DNA of 64,000 bases from Candidatus Eisenbergiella merdavium (GTDB taxonomy: Bacteria; Bacillota; Clostridia; Lachnospirales; Lachnospiraceae). The stretch is taken from contig DWWS01000040.1 of the NCBI GenBank assembly GCA_019119595.1, positions 62,001-126,000 on the forward strand, in the 5' to 3' direction. This document shows positions 49,812 through 58,809 of the stretch, one piece after another. The translations under genes were made by a program, and so were the position numbers. A model generated the notes under the pieces. That model was not told the origin of the DNA. It made no database searches and was given only the letters and a program-made list of their open reading frames with translations. Position 1 is the first letter of the stretch. The number at the start of each line of letters is the position of its first letter.

Positions 49812-51605
49812 TTACACCTCCGCCTGCTTCAGCCCGCTGATGTCCGAATCGATCATCATGGAGTAGTTGGTATAGTAGACCACGAAGCCCGGCTTTCCGC
49901 CGGCGGGCTTTTTCACGTTCTTTTTCTCGGTGTAATCCACCTCCACCTTTTCATTCCCGCGGCCCTTGGAATAGTAAGCCGCAAGCCTTGCCGCGTCCTC
50001 AAAGGTGGCGTCCGGAAGCTCCCCTCCTTTGGATTTCACTATGACATGGGAGCCGGGGATGCCCTTGGCATGGAACCACCAGTCGTTTCCGGAAGCAAAG
50101 CGGAAGGTCAGCTCCTCGTTCTGGTAATTGTTTTTCCCCACATAAATATCGTAGCCGTCGCCGCTTATATAATGAAAAGGAACGCTGGTGATCTTCACCT
50201 TTTTGGCGCGGCTTCCGCCTTTTCTTTTCAGGTAGCCGCTTTCGATCAGCTCCTCGCGGATCTGAACCAGATCGTCCTCCTTCTGGGCGATATCCAGGCA
50301 GGTGCTGATGGATTCCAGATGCTCCACCTCCGCTTTGGTCTCCAGGGTGAGGGCGGAGAGCGCCTCAAAGGTGCGTTTCAGCTTATTGTATTTTTCAAAA
50401 TATTTCTTCGCGTTTTCTCCGGCGGTGAGAGTGGGATCCAGCGGAATGGTGATGTCCTCCCCTGTATAATAGTTGGGGCAGGTGAGGGCCTTCGCGCCGG
50501 ACTCTGCACTGTAGCCGTAGGTGTTCAAAAGCTCTCCGTACACCCGGTATTTATCCCGCTTCTCGGTATCCCGCATCTGTCTGATCTGCAGGTCATATTT
50601 TTTCACATTCCGCTCAAGGGCGGTGGAAACGATCCGCCGCAGATCTGAGGAGCGCTGGCGGATGCGTGTGACCGTATTTTTTTCCGCGTAATAATCCTCC
50701 AGCAGGGCGGAGATGGAAGCGTAACCTTTACGCAGGGCGGTCGGGTAGGAGGTCAGGGTCAGCGCTGCGTATTCCGCGGGAGCGGTCGGCCTTGCGCCGG
50801 AGGAGGAACCGTCCTGGGAGGCGTTCCGCCCGCCCGCCTCATACACGATGCAGGGAGAAAAGCGCTCCTCCCTCACGTCCTCCATCATTCGGGAAAAGGC
50901 TTCCCAGAGCGCCTGTCTGCCGTCCTCGTCCAGCGCGGCGGTGGACAGATCCGCGTTTCCGCCCGCCCGATAGCAGATCTCATGGGCGATGGCGGGGGAC
51001 AGACCGGTGAAGGAGGTGTAGAGCGCCTTGAAGCAGGGCTGGGCGCTGGAAAACACCCGCTCCATGAAAAGCGTCCGGTCCGCTTCCAGCGGATTCGCCT
51101 TATCTTGGGTGTGAGGGATGAAATAATCCTTTCCGGGAAGCACCTCCCGGACGGAGCTGACCAGGCCGGAAATGTGCTTGATACTGTCGATGATCATGTT
51201 GTTTTCATCGCAGAAAATGATATTGCTGTGCTTGCCCATCAGCTCCACGATGAGCTGTTTGGTGCGCAGATCCCCCATTTCGTCCAGATGCTCGATCTGA
51301 AAATTCAGGATCCGCTCCATGCCCGGCTGTGTGATTGACAGGATCCGTCCGTTCTGGATATGCTTGCGCAGAAGCATGCAGAAGTTGGGCGCCGTCATGG
51401 GGCTGGTCTTATTTTTCCCTGTTAGAAAGCACAGCGGCAGGGAGGCCGAGGCGGACAGGGTGAGCCTGTACTGGGTGCTGTTGTTTTTTATGGTAAGAAG
51501 CAGCTCGTCCGGTTCCGGCTGCGCGATCTTGTAAACCCGCCCGCCGGTGAGCGCATCGGACAGCTCCTTCCGGATCGCTGCGATCGTGATACCGTCAAAT
51601 GCCAT
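49812..51605 (-). CDS. rqcH: Rqc2-type ribosome quality control protein RqcH (NFACT; FbpA)
   Basis: Binds obstructed 50S subunits with peptidyl-tRNA and recruits tRNA-Ala to add C-terminal alanine tails. 597 residues from MAFDGITIAAIRKEL behind AAAGGATG. NFACT-N (NNSTQYRLTLSAS, MLLRKHIQNGRIL, IVELMGKHSNIIF), helix-hairpin-helix and coiled-coil middle, and NFACT-R at the C-terminus (DGYDIYVGKNNYQNEELTFR, NDWWFHAKGIPGSHVIVKS). Older annotations call it fibronectin-binding protein. It ends one base after the stop of the convergent ATPase gene. Confidence 0.95.
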   Translation of the reverse strand: MAFDGITIAAIRKELSDALTGGRVYKIAQPEPDELLLTIKNNSTQYRLTLSASASLPLCFLTGKNKTSPMTAPNFCMLLRKHIQNGRILSITQPGMERILNFQIEHLDEMGDLRTKQLIVELMGKHSNIIFCDENNMIIDSIKHISGLVSSVREVLPGKDYFIPHTQDKANPLEADRTLFMERVFSSAQPCFKALYTSFTGLSPAIAHEICYRAGGNADLSTAALDEDGRQALWEAFSRMMEDVREERFSPCIVYEAGGRNASQDGSSSGARPTAPAEYAALTLTSYPTALRKGYASISALLEDYYAEKNTVTRIRQRSSDLRRIVSTALERNVKKYDLQIRQMRDTEKRDKYRVYGELLNTYGYSAESGAKALTCPNYYTGEDITIPLDPTLTAGENAKKYFEKYNKLKRTFEALSALTLETKAEVEHLESISTCLDIAQKEDDLVQIREELIESGYLKRKGGSRAKKVKITSVPFHYISGDGYDIYVGKNNYQNEELTFRFASGNDWWFHAKGIPGSHVIVKSKGGELPDATFEDAARLAAYYSKGRGNEKVEVDYTEKKNVKKPAGGKPGFVVYYTNYSMMIDSDISGLKQAEV

Positions 51606-51685
51606 GTGAAACATCCTTTCTTTTTTGGACTGCATTGGTGTGTTGCCGTTCACCGCCCCTAGTGTACGAGTGAACTGTAAGACAT

Positions 51686-51714
51686 AGTATATCAGCATGG
51701 CCGCGCGGGCACAA
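51686..51714 (-). promoter_or_regulatory. Promoter of rqcH
   Basis: On the minus strand TTGTGC (51714-51709) and TATACT (51691-51686) with a 17-base spacer; back to back with the yicC promoter. Confidence 0.65.
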
Positions 51715-51721
51715 GTGAATC

Positions 51722-51750
51722 TTGACGGGGGTGCGGTTCTGACTTATAAT
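51722..51750 (+). promoter_or_regulatory. Promoter of yicC-remA-gmk-rpoZ
   Basis: TTGACG and TATAAT with a 17-base spacer, 78 bases before yicC. Confidence 0.75.
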
Positions 51751-51827
51751 AAATTGAATATGGGAAGCTTTGCCCCTGCCTGAATATATCAGGGTAGCGG
51801 CCGGGCTGCCGATCCGGAGGACAGCAG

Positions 51828-52706
51828 ATGATAAAAAGCATGACAGGGTTTGGCCGCTGCGAGGCCGCAGACGCCGACCGAAAAATCACGGTGGAAATGA
51901 AGTCCGTCAATCACCGTTATCTGGACGTGAGCATGAAGATGCCCAAGAAGCTGAATTTTTTTGAGGCGGCTATCAGGGGCACACTGAAGGAATACATCCA
52001 GAGAGGAAAGGTGGATCTGTTCCTTTCCTATGAGGATTTTACCCAGAGCGGCGGAACGGTCAGATACAGCCGGGAAACGGCGGCGGAATATCTGAAATAC
52101 TTAAGACAGATGGCTGAGGAATTTTCTCTGGAGGATGATATCAAGGTTTCCTCCCTTGCCCGCTTTCCGGAGGTTTTTTCCATGGAAGAGGGAGATATGG
52201 ACGAGGAGGGCATCTGGAAGACGCTGGAAAAGGCGCTTCGGGGCGCTGCTGAGGCATTGACCCGGACCCGGATCAGCGAAGGGGAAACCCTGAAGAACGA
52301 TCTGATCGGAAAGCTGGACGGCATGCTGGAGCATGTGGCTTTCATTGAGGCGCGCTCACCCCAGATCGTCGCGGAATACCGCCAGAATCTGGAGGCGAAG
52401 GTGAAGGAGCTTCTGGGAGACGCGCAGGTGGATGAGAACCGCCTCGTGATGGAGGTCACGATCTTTGCGGATAAGGTCTGTGTGGATGAGGAGCTGGTGC
52501 GGCTGAAGAGCCACATCGAAACCACGAGGAAAACCCTTCTCGAGGGCGGAAGCGTCGGAAGAAAGCTGGATTTCATCGCGCAGGAAATGAACCGGGAGGC
52601 CAATACGATCCTCTCCAAGGCCAGCGATCTGGAAACCTCCAATCACGCCATCGAGCTGAAAACGGAGATCGAAAAGGTCAGGGAGCAGATCCAGAACATT
52701 GAATAA
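51828..52706 (+). CDS. yicC: YicC/YloC family endoribonuclease
   Basis: 292 residues. N-terminal YicC domain (MIKSMTGFGRCEA, VEMKSVNHRYLDVSMKMPKKL, IQRGKVDLFLSYE) and C-terminal DUF1732 (RRKLDFIAQEMNREANTILSKASD-like segment, IELKTEIEKVREQIQNIE). E. coli YicC was shown to be an endoribonuclease affecting small-RNA turnover. Start follows GGAGGACAGCAG. First gene before remA, gmk and rpoZ, the standard Firmicute order. Confidence 0.95.
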   Translation: MIKSMTGFGRCEAADADRKITVEMKSVNHRYLDVSMKMPKKLNFFEAAIRGTLKEYIQRGKVDLFLSYEDFTQSGGTVRYSRETAAEYLKYLRQMAEEFSLEDDIKVSSLARFPEVFSMEEGDMDEEGIWKTLEKALRGAAEALTRTRISEGETLKNDLIGKLDGMLEHVAFIEARSPQIVAEYRQNLEAKVKELLGDAQVDENRLVMEVTIFADKVCVDEELVRLKSHIETTRKTLLEGGSVGRKLDFIAQEMNREANTILSKASDLETSNHAIELKTEIEKVREQIQNIE

Positions 52707-52726
52707 AGGATGAAATGAGGATTTTT

Positions 52727-52987
52727 ATGAACCAGTTTATTCATGTGGGCTTTGGGAATCTTGTGAACACGGATAAGGTGATCGCGGTGGTGAGTCCGGA
52801 ATCCGCGCCGGTAAAGAGAATGGTGCAGACGGCTAAGGAGGCGGGAACCGCGGTGGACGCTACCCAGGGGCGCAAGACCAAGGCGGTGCTGGTGATGGAA
52901 AACGGGCAGCTCGTGCTTTCCGCGCTTCTGCCGGAAACCATAGCGAACAGGGCGCAGCCCGGACGGGAGGAAATGGATGAAGCGTAA
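52727..52987 (+). CDS. remA: RemA-like DNA-binding regulator (DUF370)
   Basis: 86 residues, MNQFIHVGFGNLVNTDKVIA then SPESAPVKRMVQTAKEAGTAVDATQGRKTKAVLVM. RemA in Bacillus is a ring-forming DNA-binding activator of matrix and osmoprotection genes. The TQGRKTKA loop, which contacts DNA, is intact. An ATG 12 bases upstream is in frame but overlaps GAGG. It overlaps gmk by 11 bases. Confidence 0.92.
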   Translation: MNQFIHVGFGNLVNTDKVIAVVSPESAPVKRMVQTAKEAGTAVDATQGRKTKAVLVMENGQLVLSALLPETIANRAQPGREEMDEA

Positions 52988-53609
52988 AGGAATTCTGATC
53001 GTGGTATCCGGCTTTTCAGGGGCGGGCAAGGGTACGCTCATGAAAGAGCTTTTAAAGCGGTATGACAATTACGCCCTTTCGGTCTCCATGACCACAAGGC
53101 AGCCCAGAGAGGGCGAGGTGGACGGCGAGTCCTACTTTTTTGTGGATAAGGAGACCTTTGAAAAAACGATTGAAAATGACGGCCTGATCGAATATGCTTC
53201 CTACTGCGGCAATTATTACGGAACGCCGCGGGAGTATGTGGAAAGGTGCCTGGAAAACGGCCTGGACGTGATCCTGGAGATCGAGATCCAGGGCGCGCTC
53301 AAGGTGAAGGGAAAATTCCCGGAGGCGCTGCTTCTGTTCGTCATGCCGCCTGACGCCGCAGAGCTGAAGAGGCGGCTTGAAGACAGGGGAACGGAAAGCC
53401 CGGAAGTGATCAGGCAGCGGCTCGCCCGCGCTTCCGAGGAGGCGGACGGCATTGAAAAGTATGAATATCTGATAATTAACGACGACCTGGACGAATGCGT
53501 GCGCGAGATGAACGACATCATCAACGCGGCGCGCAAAGCACCGGTCAGAAACAGGCGGATGATCGCCGATATGCGTTCCCAGCTGAACGCGGTAGTGAAA
53601 GGAGAATAA
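52977..53609 (+). CDS. gmk: Guanylate kinase
   Basis: Phosphorylates GMP to GDP, feeding GTP and (p)ppGpp pools. 210 residues; P-loop SGFSGAGKGTLMKEL at residues 11-25, SVSMTTRQPREGEVDGESYFF, and GNYYGTPREYVE binding GMP. The adenine-side region RLARASEEADGIEKYEYLIIND is canonical. Co-transcribed with rpoZ, as usual. Confidence 0.96.
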   Translation: MKRKGILIVVSGFSGAGKGTLMKELLKRYDNYALSVSMTTRQPREGEVDGESYFFVDKETFEKTIENDGLIEYASYCGNYYGTPREYVERCLENGLDVILEIEIQGALKVKGKFPEALLLFVMPPDAAELKRRLEDRGTESPEVIRQRLARASEEADGIEKYEYLIINDDLDECVREMNDIINAARKAPVRNRRMIADMRSQLNAVVKGE

Positions 53610-53612
53610 AAA

Positions 53613-53876
53613 ATGTTACATCCCTCTTACAGTGATTTGATGAAAGTGGTAAACAGCGGCGCGCAGGAGGGCGAGGGCCAGATCGTCAACAGCCGTTATT
53701 CCATCGTGATGGCGACGGCGAAGAGAGCCAGACAGATCATCGGCGGAGACGATCCGATGGTGAGCATGAAGACGGGCATGAAGCCTCTGTCTGCCGCCGT
53801 GGAGGAGCTGAATGAAGGAAAGATCCGCATCCTGAGCGATGAGGAGGCCGCCGCGGAGCTTGGCGTGGAAGAATGA
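53613..53876 (+). CDS. rpoZ: RNA polymerase omega subunit
   Basis: 87 residues: MLHPSYSDLMKVVNSG, then NSRYSIVMATAKRARQIIGG with the conserved YS.V..AAKRAR-type motif, and PLSAAVEELNEGKI. Starts three bases after gmk. A terminator follows directly. Confidence 0.94.
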   Translation: MLHPSYSDLMKVVNSGAQEGEGQIVNSRYSIVMATAKRARQIIGGDDPMVSMKTGMKPLSAAVEELNEGKIRILSDEEAAAELGVEE

Positions 53877-53893
53877 CGGGAAAGGAAAAGGAG

Positions 53894-53926
53894 GAAGAGA
53901 AATCGCTTCGGGCATTTCTCTTTTTT
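53894..53926 (+). terminator. Terminator after rpoZ
   Basis: AGAGAAAT (53896-53903) pairs with ATTTCTCT (53914-53921), extended by flanking GAA/TTC, followed by six T. It ends 12 bases before the rimO start codon. Confidence 0.75.
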
Positions 53927-53937
53927 CAGTCAGACCT

Positions 53938-55275
53938 ATGAAAATACTGTTTGTTTCCCTCGGCTGTGACAAAAACCTGGTGGATACGGAAATGATGCTG
54001 GGGATGCTGGCACAGCGGGGGCATACCTTTACGGACGATGAGGCGGAGGCGGAAGCCGTGGTGGTCAACACCTGCTGCTTCATCGGGGACGCCAAGGAGG
54101 AGAGCGTGAACACCCTTCTGCAGATGGCGGAGCTGAAAAAGGAAGGAAGGATCCGGGTGCTCATCGCTGCGGGCTGTCTTGCCCAGCGCTACCGGGAGGA
54201 GATCCAGCAGGAGATCCCGGAGGTGGATGAGATCCTTGGCACCATGGCCATCGACAAGGTGGCGGACGCCATCGACGAGGTGACGGCGGGACATAAGGAA
54301 AACCATATCCCGGAGCCCGACGCGGCGATCGTATACGGAAAGAAGCGCAGCGTGACCACCGGCGGCCATTACGCCTATCTCAAGATCGCGGAGGGCTGCG
54401 ACAAGCGCTGCACCTATTGCGTGATCCCGAAGGTGCGCGGAAGCTTCCGCAGCGTGCCCATGGAGGCGCTTGTGAAGGAAGCCGAAGAGCTTGCGGCGGG
54501 CGGTGTGCGGGAGCTGATCCTCGTGGCGCAGGAAACCACCGTTTACGGCAAGGACCTGTACGGAAGAAAGGCGCTTCCCGAGCTTCTGGAAAAGCTGTGC
54601 CGCATTCCTGGCCTGTACTGGATCCGCCTTCTGTACTGCTATCCGGAGGAGATCACCCCGGAGCTGATCGACTGCATCAGACAGGAACCCAAGATCTGCC
54701 ATTATCTGGATATGCCCATCCAGCATGCGGCGGACGGAATTTTGAAAAAAATGGGAAGGCGGACGAATCAGGAGGAGCTTCGGGAGCGCATCGCGCAGAT
54801 CCGGGAGGCCATTCCCGATATCTGCCTGCGCACCACGCTGATCAGCGGTTTCCCGGGCGAGACCCAGGAGGACTTCGAGGAGCTTTACAATTTTGTGGAT
54901 GAGATGGAATTTGACCGGCTGGGCGTGTTCCCCTATTCCCAGGAGGAAGGAACCCCTGCGGCCGGGATGCCGGATCAGGTACCCCAGGAGATCCGGGAAT
55001 CCCGCAGGGATGAGCTGATGGAGCTGCAGCAGGAGATCGCCTTTGAAAAGGCGGAGGCGCAGAAGGGCCGGACGGTGCTTGCCATGATCGAAGGAAAAAT
55101 GGAGGACGAAAACGCCTATGTGGCAAGAACCTACATGGACGCGCCCGGCGTGGACGGCCTGCTTTTCATCAACACCGCAAGACAGCTTCTGACCGGAGAT
55201 TTTGTCCGGGTGCGCGTCACCGGAGCCTGTGACTATGATTTGATAGGAGAATTGGAAGATGAATTTACCGAATAA
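53938..55275 (+). CDS. rimO: Ribosomal protein S12 methylthiotransferase RimO
   Basis: Radical SAM enzyme adding a methylthio group to Asp of ribosomal protein S12. 445 residues: N-terminal UPF0004 domain with three cluster cysteines (SLGCDKN, VVNTCCFI, AAGCLAQRY), radical SAM motif CDKRCTYC near residue 150, and a C-terminal TRAM domain (DFVRVRVTGACDYDLIGEL). The start MKILFVSLGCDKNLVD lacks a good ribosome site; the only strong one (AAAGGAGG, 53887-53894) lies in the preceding terminator region. Overlaps pgsA by 17 bases. Confidence 0.94.
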   Translation: MKILFVSLGCDKNLVDTEMMLGMLAQRGHTFTDDEAEAEAVVVNTCCFIGDAKEESVNTLLQMAELKKEGRIRVLIAAGCLAQRYREEIQQEIPEVDEILGTMAIDKVADAIDEVTAGHKENHIPEPDAAIVYGKKRSVTTGGHYAYLKIAEGCDKRCTYCVIPKVRGSFRSVPMEALVKEAEELAAGGVRELILVAQETTVYGKDLYGRKALPELLEKLCRIPGLYWIRLLYCYPEEITPELIDCIRQEPKICHYLDMPIQHAADGILKKMGRRTNQEELRERIAQIREAIPDICLRTTLISGFPGETQEDFEELYNFVDEMEFDRLGVFPYSQEEGTPAAGMPDQVPQEIRESRRDELMELQQEIAFEKAEAQKGRTVLAMIEGKMEDENAYVARTYMDAPGVDGLLFINTARQLLTGDFVRVRVTGACDYDLIGELEDEFTE

Positions 55276-55795
55276 GCTGACCATACTCAGAATGATCATG
55301 ATCGTGCCCTTTGTGGTGTTCATGCTTGCGCCCATCGGAGGCGCAGCGGGAAAATGGATCGCCCTCGCTCTGTTCGTGGCGGCAAGCCTCACCGACCTTC
55401 TGGACGGAAAGATCGCAAGAAAATATAATCTGGTGACCACCTTTGGGAAATTCATGGACCCGCTGGCAGACAAGCTGCTGGTCTGCTCCGCCCTGATCTG
55501 TCTGGTGGAGCTGGGACGGATCCCCTCATGGATCGTCATCATCATCATCAGCCGGGAATTCATCATCAGCGGCTTCCGCCTGGTGGCCTCCGACAAGGGC
55601 GTGGTCATCGCGGCGAGCTGGTGGGGCAAATTTAAGACCACCTTCCAGATGGTGATGATCGTTCTGATGATCGCTGACATCGCCGCCCTTTCTATCGTGA
55701 CGCAGATCGTCATGTGGATCGCCCTGATCCTGACGGTGGTGTCCCTTCTGGATTACCTGCTGAAAAACAGGGACGTGATGAAAGATCCCAAATAA
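55259..55795 (+). CDS. pgsA: CDP-diacylglycerol-glycerol-3-phosphate 3-phosphatidyltransferase
   Basis: Commits lipid synthesis to phosphatidylglycerol. 178 residues with four to five membrane helices and the CDP-alcohol signature DLLDGKIARKYNLVTTFGKF followed by MDPLADK (D-x2-DG-x2-AR-x8-G-x3-D-x3-D complete). Starts within rimO. Confidence 0.95.
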   Translation: MNLPNKLTILRMIMIVPFVVFMLAPIGGAAGKWIALALFVAASLTDLLDGKIARKYNLVTTFGKFMDPLADKLLVCSALICLVELGRIPSWIVIIIISREFIISGFRLVASDKGVVIAASWWGKFKTTFQMVMIVLMIADIAALSIVTQIVMWIALILTVVSLLDYLLKNRDVMKDPK

Positions 55796-55820
55796 AAAAA
55801 GCGTGCGTCAGAGTAAAAAG

Positions 55821-55884
55821 ATGCCGTCTGATGGCGGCATGAACCTTTGGTTCGTGCTTGTATAGATATCGCCGATGGCGGTAT
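55821..55884 (+). promoter_or_regulatory. Hairpin cluster ahead of cinA
   Basis: ATGCCG/CGGCAT (55821-55840), overlapping GCATGAAC-ctttg-GTTCGTGC (55837-55857), and ATATCGCC-gat-GGCGGTAT (55866-55884). The ribosome site GGAGGT begins at the base after the last stem. Confidence 0.6.
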
Positions 55885-55894
55885 GGAGGTAGAA

Positions 55895-57145
55895 ATGACA
55901 GTAGAGCTGATCTGTGTGGGAACCGAGCTTCTGCTTGGAAATATCGTGAATACCAACGCGGCCTGGCTGGCGGAGCAGTGCGCCGCGCTGGGCCTGTCCT
56001 GCTATTATCAGACGGTGGTGGGGGACAATGCGCAGCGCCTTGCAGGGATCCTGCGGACCGGGCTGGAGCGCTCCGATATCCTGATCCTGTCGGGCGGCCT
56101 TGGGCCAACCCAGGACGATCTGACGAAGGAAACGGCGGCGCAGGTCTGCGGGAAGCGGCTGATTGAGGATGCGCGCTCCCTTTCCCGGATCGAGGACTAT
56201 TTCCGGGAGCGGGGGCTGAAAATGACGGACAATAACCGGAAGCAGGCTCTGGTTCCGGAAGGGGCCGTTGTGGTTGACAACGATAACGGAACGGCCCCCG
56301 GGATCATTCTGGAAAAGGACGGAAAACATATCGTCCTGCTTCCCGGCCCGCCCAACGAGCTGACCCCCATGTTTGAAAAGAGCATCGCGCCCTGGCTTCT
56401 GTCCCTGAATCCGAACGGCCCTGCGGTGATCTATTCCCGCACGGTGAAGATCTGCGGCCTGGGAGAGAGCGGCGTGGAGAGCCTGATCACCGACCTGGAA
56501 GCCCATGAAAATCCCACGGTGGCCCCTTATGCAAAGACGGGAGAGGTGCACCTGCGCGTCACCGCCCGCGCGGCGGATGAAAAAGCGGCGAAAAAGCTGG
56601 TGAAGCCCGTTGTGAAGGAGCTGGAAAGACGGTTCGGCCGGGCGGTCTACACCACCAAAAACGAGGTGACGCTGGAAGAAGCAGTGGCCCGGCTTCTGAA
56701 AAAGAACGGTCTGACCGCAGCTACGGTGGAATCCTGCACCGGAGGCCTTCTTGCCGGAAGGCTGGTTAATGTGCCCGGCGTGTCGGATGTGTTTAAGAGC
56801 GGATTTGTGACCTATTCCAATAAGGCGAAGCGCAGACATGTGGGAGTGAAAAAGGAAACCCTGCAAAAATATGGCGCAGTAAGCCCTCAGACCGCGGAGG
56901 AAATGGCTGTGGGCGGAGCGAAGGCTGCCGGAGCGGACGTGGCGGTTTCCATAACGGGAATCGCCGGGCCTGACGGCGGAACCGATGAAAAGCCGGTCGG
57001 CCTTGTTTATATGGCCTGCTTCGTCTGCGGCAATGTATGGGTGGAAAAATTCCACTTCAAGGGAAACCGGGCGAAGATCCGGGAAGCCTCGGTGGCAGCT
57101 GCGCTGACGCTGATGCGAAGCTGCATTCTGGAGGTGTTTGGCTGA
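55895..57145 (+). CDS. cinA: CinA family protein (competence/damage-inducible; NMN deamidase type)
   Basis: 416 residues: an N-terminal MoaB/COG1058-like domain (MTVELICVGTELLLGNIVNTN, LILSGGLGPTQDDLTKE, LLPGPPNELTPMF) and a C-terminal CinA domain with nicotinamide-nucleotide amidase residues (ATVESCTGGLLAGRLVNVPG, SGFVTYSNKAKRR, SITGIAGPDGGTDEKPVGLVY). Gene order pgsA-cinA-recA is common in Firmicutes. ATG 55883, four codons upstream in frame, overlaps the ribosome site. Confidence 0.94.
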   Translation: MTVELICVGTELLLGNIVNTNAAWLAEQCAALGLSCYYQTVVGDNAQRLAGILRTGLERSDILILSGGLGPTQDDLTKETAAQVCGKRLIEDARSLSRIEDYFRERGLKMTDNNRKQALVPEGAVVVDNDNGTAPGIILEKDGKHIVLLPGPPNELTPMFEKSIAPWLLSLNPNGPAVIYSRTVKICGLGESGVESLITDLEAHENPTVAPYAKTGEVHLRVTARAADEKAAKKLVKPVVKELERRFGRAVYTTKNEVTLEEAVARLLKKNGLTAATVESCTGGLLAGRLVNVPGVSDVFKSGFVTYSNKAKRRHVGVKKETLQKYGAVSPQTAEEMAVGGAKAAGADVAVSITGIAGPDGGTDEKPVGLVYMACFVCGNVWVEKFHFKGNRAKIREASVAAALTLMRSCILEVFG

Positions 57146-57241
57146 ATCATCGGAAACGGCGGGGAAAGCGTGTTCCGCCGGACTGACGCGGGGGAGAGAC
57201 GGGATTTGCTTGCGGCCGGCAGGGCCGACGGAGGGATGATT

Positions 57242-58624
57242 ATGAACGAAGCGCATCAGGAGGAATATACATTTTGCCCGGAATGCGGGGCCCTCGCCAA
57301 AGATGGCGTCTGCGTAAACTGCGGCTGGGGAAAGGCGGAAAGCAGGCCGGACGGAGATTGGAATGCGCCCGAGGCTGACGGCATGACGGACAGCCCATAC
57401 CTGCAGGATGGAAACGATACCCAAAACAAAAATGCCGGTTCCACAGACTATGGCCCGCAGAACGGAGCCGGCTATGGCCCTGGAACCGGCCCTTTTTGCG
57501 GCCCGCAGAATAGAGGCGGCTACGACCCTGGAACCGGCCCGTTTTACGGCCCGCAAAACGGAAGGAACCCTGGCTTTGGCTGCGGCCCGAACGGCGGACA
57601 GGGGCCATGGCAGGGACAGCCGTACGGACAGGATTATGGCGGCGGAATGCCCCCGTATACGCCCCATGGCCATGGCCCGCAGCCTTACGGTACTTACGGA
57701 GCAGGACCGGACAAAAGGAATAACACAAAGGTAATCGCCGCAGTCGCCATAACCGTGCTGGCTGTTTTGCTTTGCCTTGCTCTGGTTCTGATATTCTTCC
57801 TGGTGAAAAATTCTGTGCATACCGCAGTGATCTCTGAAACCGAACGGCAGGAAAATTTTGGAATTCCCTATCCGGATGAGGGCTACGCGCCGGAATGGTA
57901 CGGACAGCTTCCCTACGAATATGATGCGCCCTCCGAAGCGGAGCCGGAACCGGAGGAGGAATATGTGCCCAGCGCGGAGGATGATTATTACGTGACGCTT
58001 GCGGACGCGGTGCGGGATGATCTGAGCTATTCCGTGGAATGGGAGGAATATGATCTGACGGACGATGAGACAGGGGCAACCGCTGTCGGCAGGTATCCCA
58101 GGCTTGTGGGAGGAAATATCCCGCAGGTGGAAGAGCTGAACGAGCTGATCGAAAGGGAAGCTACCTATTTCACAAACCTCTACAACTATTATAGAAGCTG
58201 GCAGGGTGAAAACGTGGTCTATAACGTGGAGAGCATGGGCTACGTTACCTATATGGATGAAGAAAAGATCAGCATTGTGCTGGAGGAAAATTATGTGATG
58301 GACGGGCAGAGCAGCATTTCTCTGTACAGCATCAATATTGACCTCATCAGCGGGGAGGTGCTGAACAACGGAAGGCTGATCGAATACAGCCAGAAGCTTG
58401 TCGATGAATTCCGCAGCCAGAACGAATACCAGAATGGAGCGGTTGACGCGGTGGAGAATATGGATGATGAACAGCTTCTCGATTTCCTTTCTGATGAGAA
58501 TACGAATATTGTGTTCTATACTCCTGTGGGGCTGGAAATAGGATTTAACTATACTACCAGCGACAGCACGGGATGGGTGACGGCTACTATAAAAAATTAC
58601 GAGCGGTATGTGACGAAGTTTTGA
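57242..58624 (+). CDS. Zinc-ribbon, single-pass membrane protein with DUF3298-like domain
   Basis: 460 residues of unknown function. N-terminal zinc ribbon (FCPECGALAKDGVCVNCGWG) near residues 12-31. Then a Gly/Pro/Asn-rich stretch with a 17-residue repeat (GPQNGAGYGPGTGPFCGPQN type). One membrane helix (VIAAVAITVLAVLLCLALVLIFFL) lies near 163-186, then an acidic linker. The external domain has DEEKISIVLEENYVMDG and YSINIDLISGEVLNNGRL, recalling DUF3298. The inside ribbon with an outside sensor suggests signalling, which is inference. It lies between cinA and recA, apparently following cinA without a clear own promoter. Confidence 0.8.
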   Translation: MNEAHQEEYTFCPECGALAKDGVCVNCGWGKAESRPDGDWNAPEADGMTDSPYLQDGNDTQNKNAGSTDYGPQNGAGYGPGTGPFCGPQNRGGYDPGTGPFYGPQNGRNPGFGCGPNGGQGPWQGQPYGQDYGGGMPPYTPHGHGPQPYGTYGAGPDKRNNTKVIAAVAITVLAVLLCLALVLIFFLVKNSVHTAVISETERQENFGIPYPDEGYAPEWYGQLPYEYDAPSEAEPEPEEEYVPSAEDDYYVTLADAVRDDLSYSVEWEEYDLTDDETGATAVGRYPRLVGGNIPQVEELNELIEREATYFTNLYNYYRSWQGENVVYNVESMGYVTYMDEEKISIVLEENYVMDGQSSISLYSINIDLISGEVLNNGRLIEYSQKLVDEFRSQNEYQNGAVDAVENMDDEQLLDFLSDENTNIVFYTPVGLEIGFNYTTSDSTGWVTATIKNYERYVTKF

Positions 58625-58632
58625 TGAAACAG

Positions 58633-58664
58633 ATCCCCGCGGCTTTCTGGCCGGCGGGGATTTA
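58633..58664 (+). terminator. Terminator after the zinc-ribbon gene
   Basis: ATCCCCGC (58633-58640) pairs with GCGGGGAT (58654-58661), then TTTATC. A second stem CCGGAC/GTCCGG with GTTTTC is at 58750-58777. Between them no gene is seen. Confidence 0.65.
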
Positions 58665-58809
58665 TCATAAAAGGCGTAGTTGTGAAAAAACGGTGGATTT
58701 TCAGCAGAAATCATGCTACAATAAATTACATTCATTTTTTTCAGATAGACCGGACCCGTCGGCTGTGTCCGGGTTTTCAGGCGTTTCGCCGTAATTTCCA
58801 GAAATAGAA

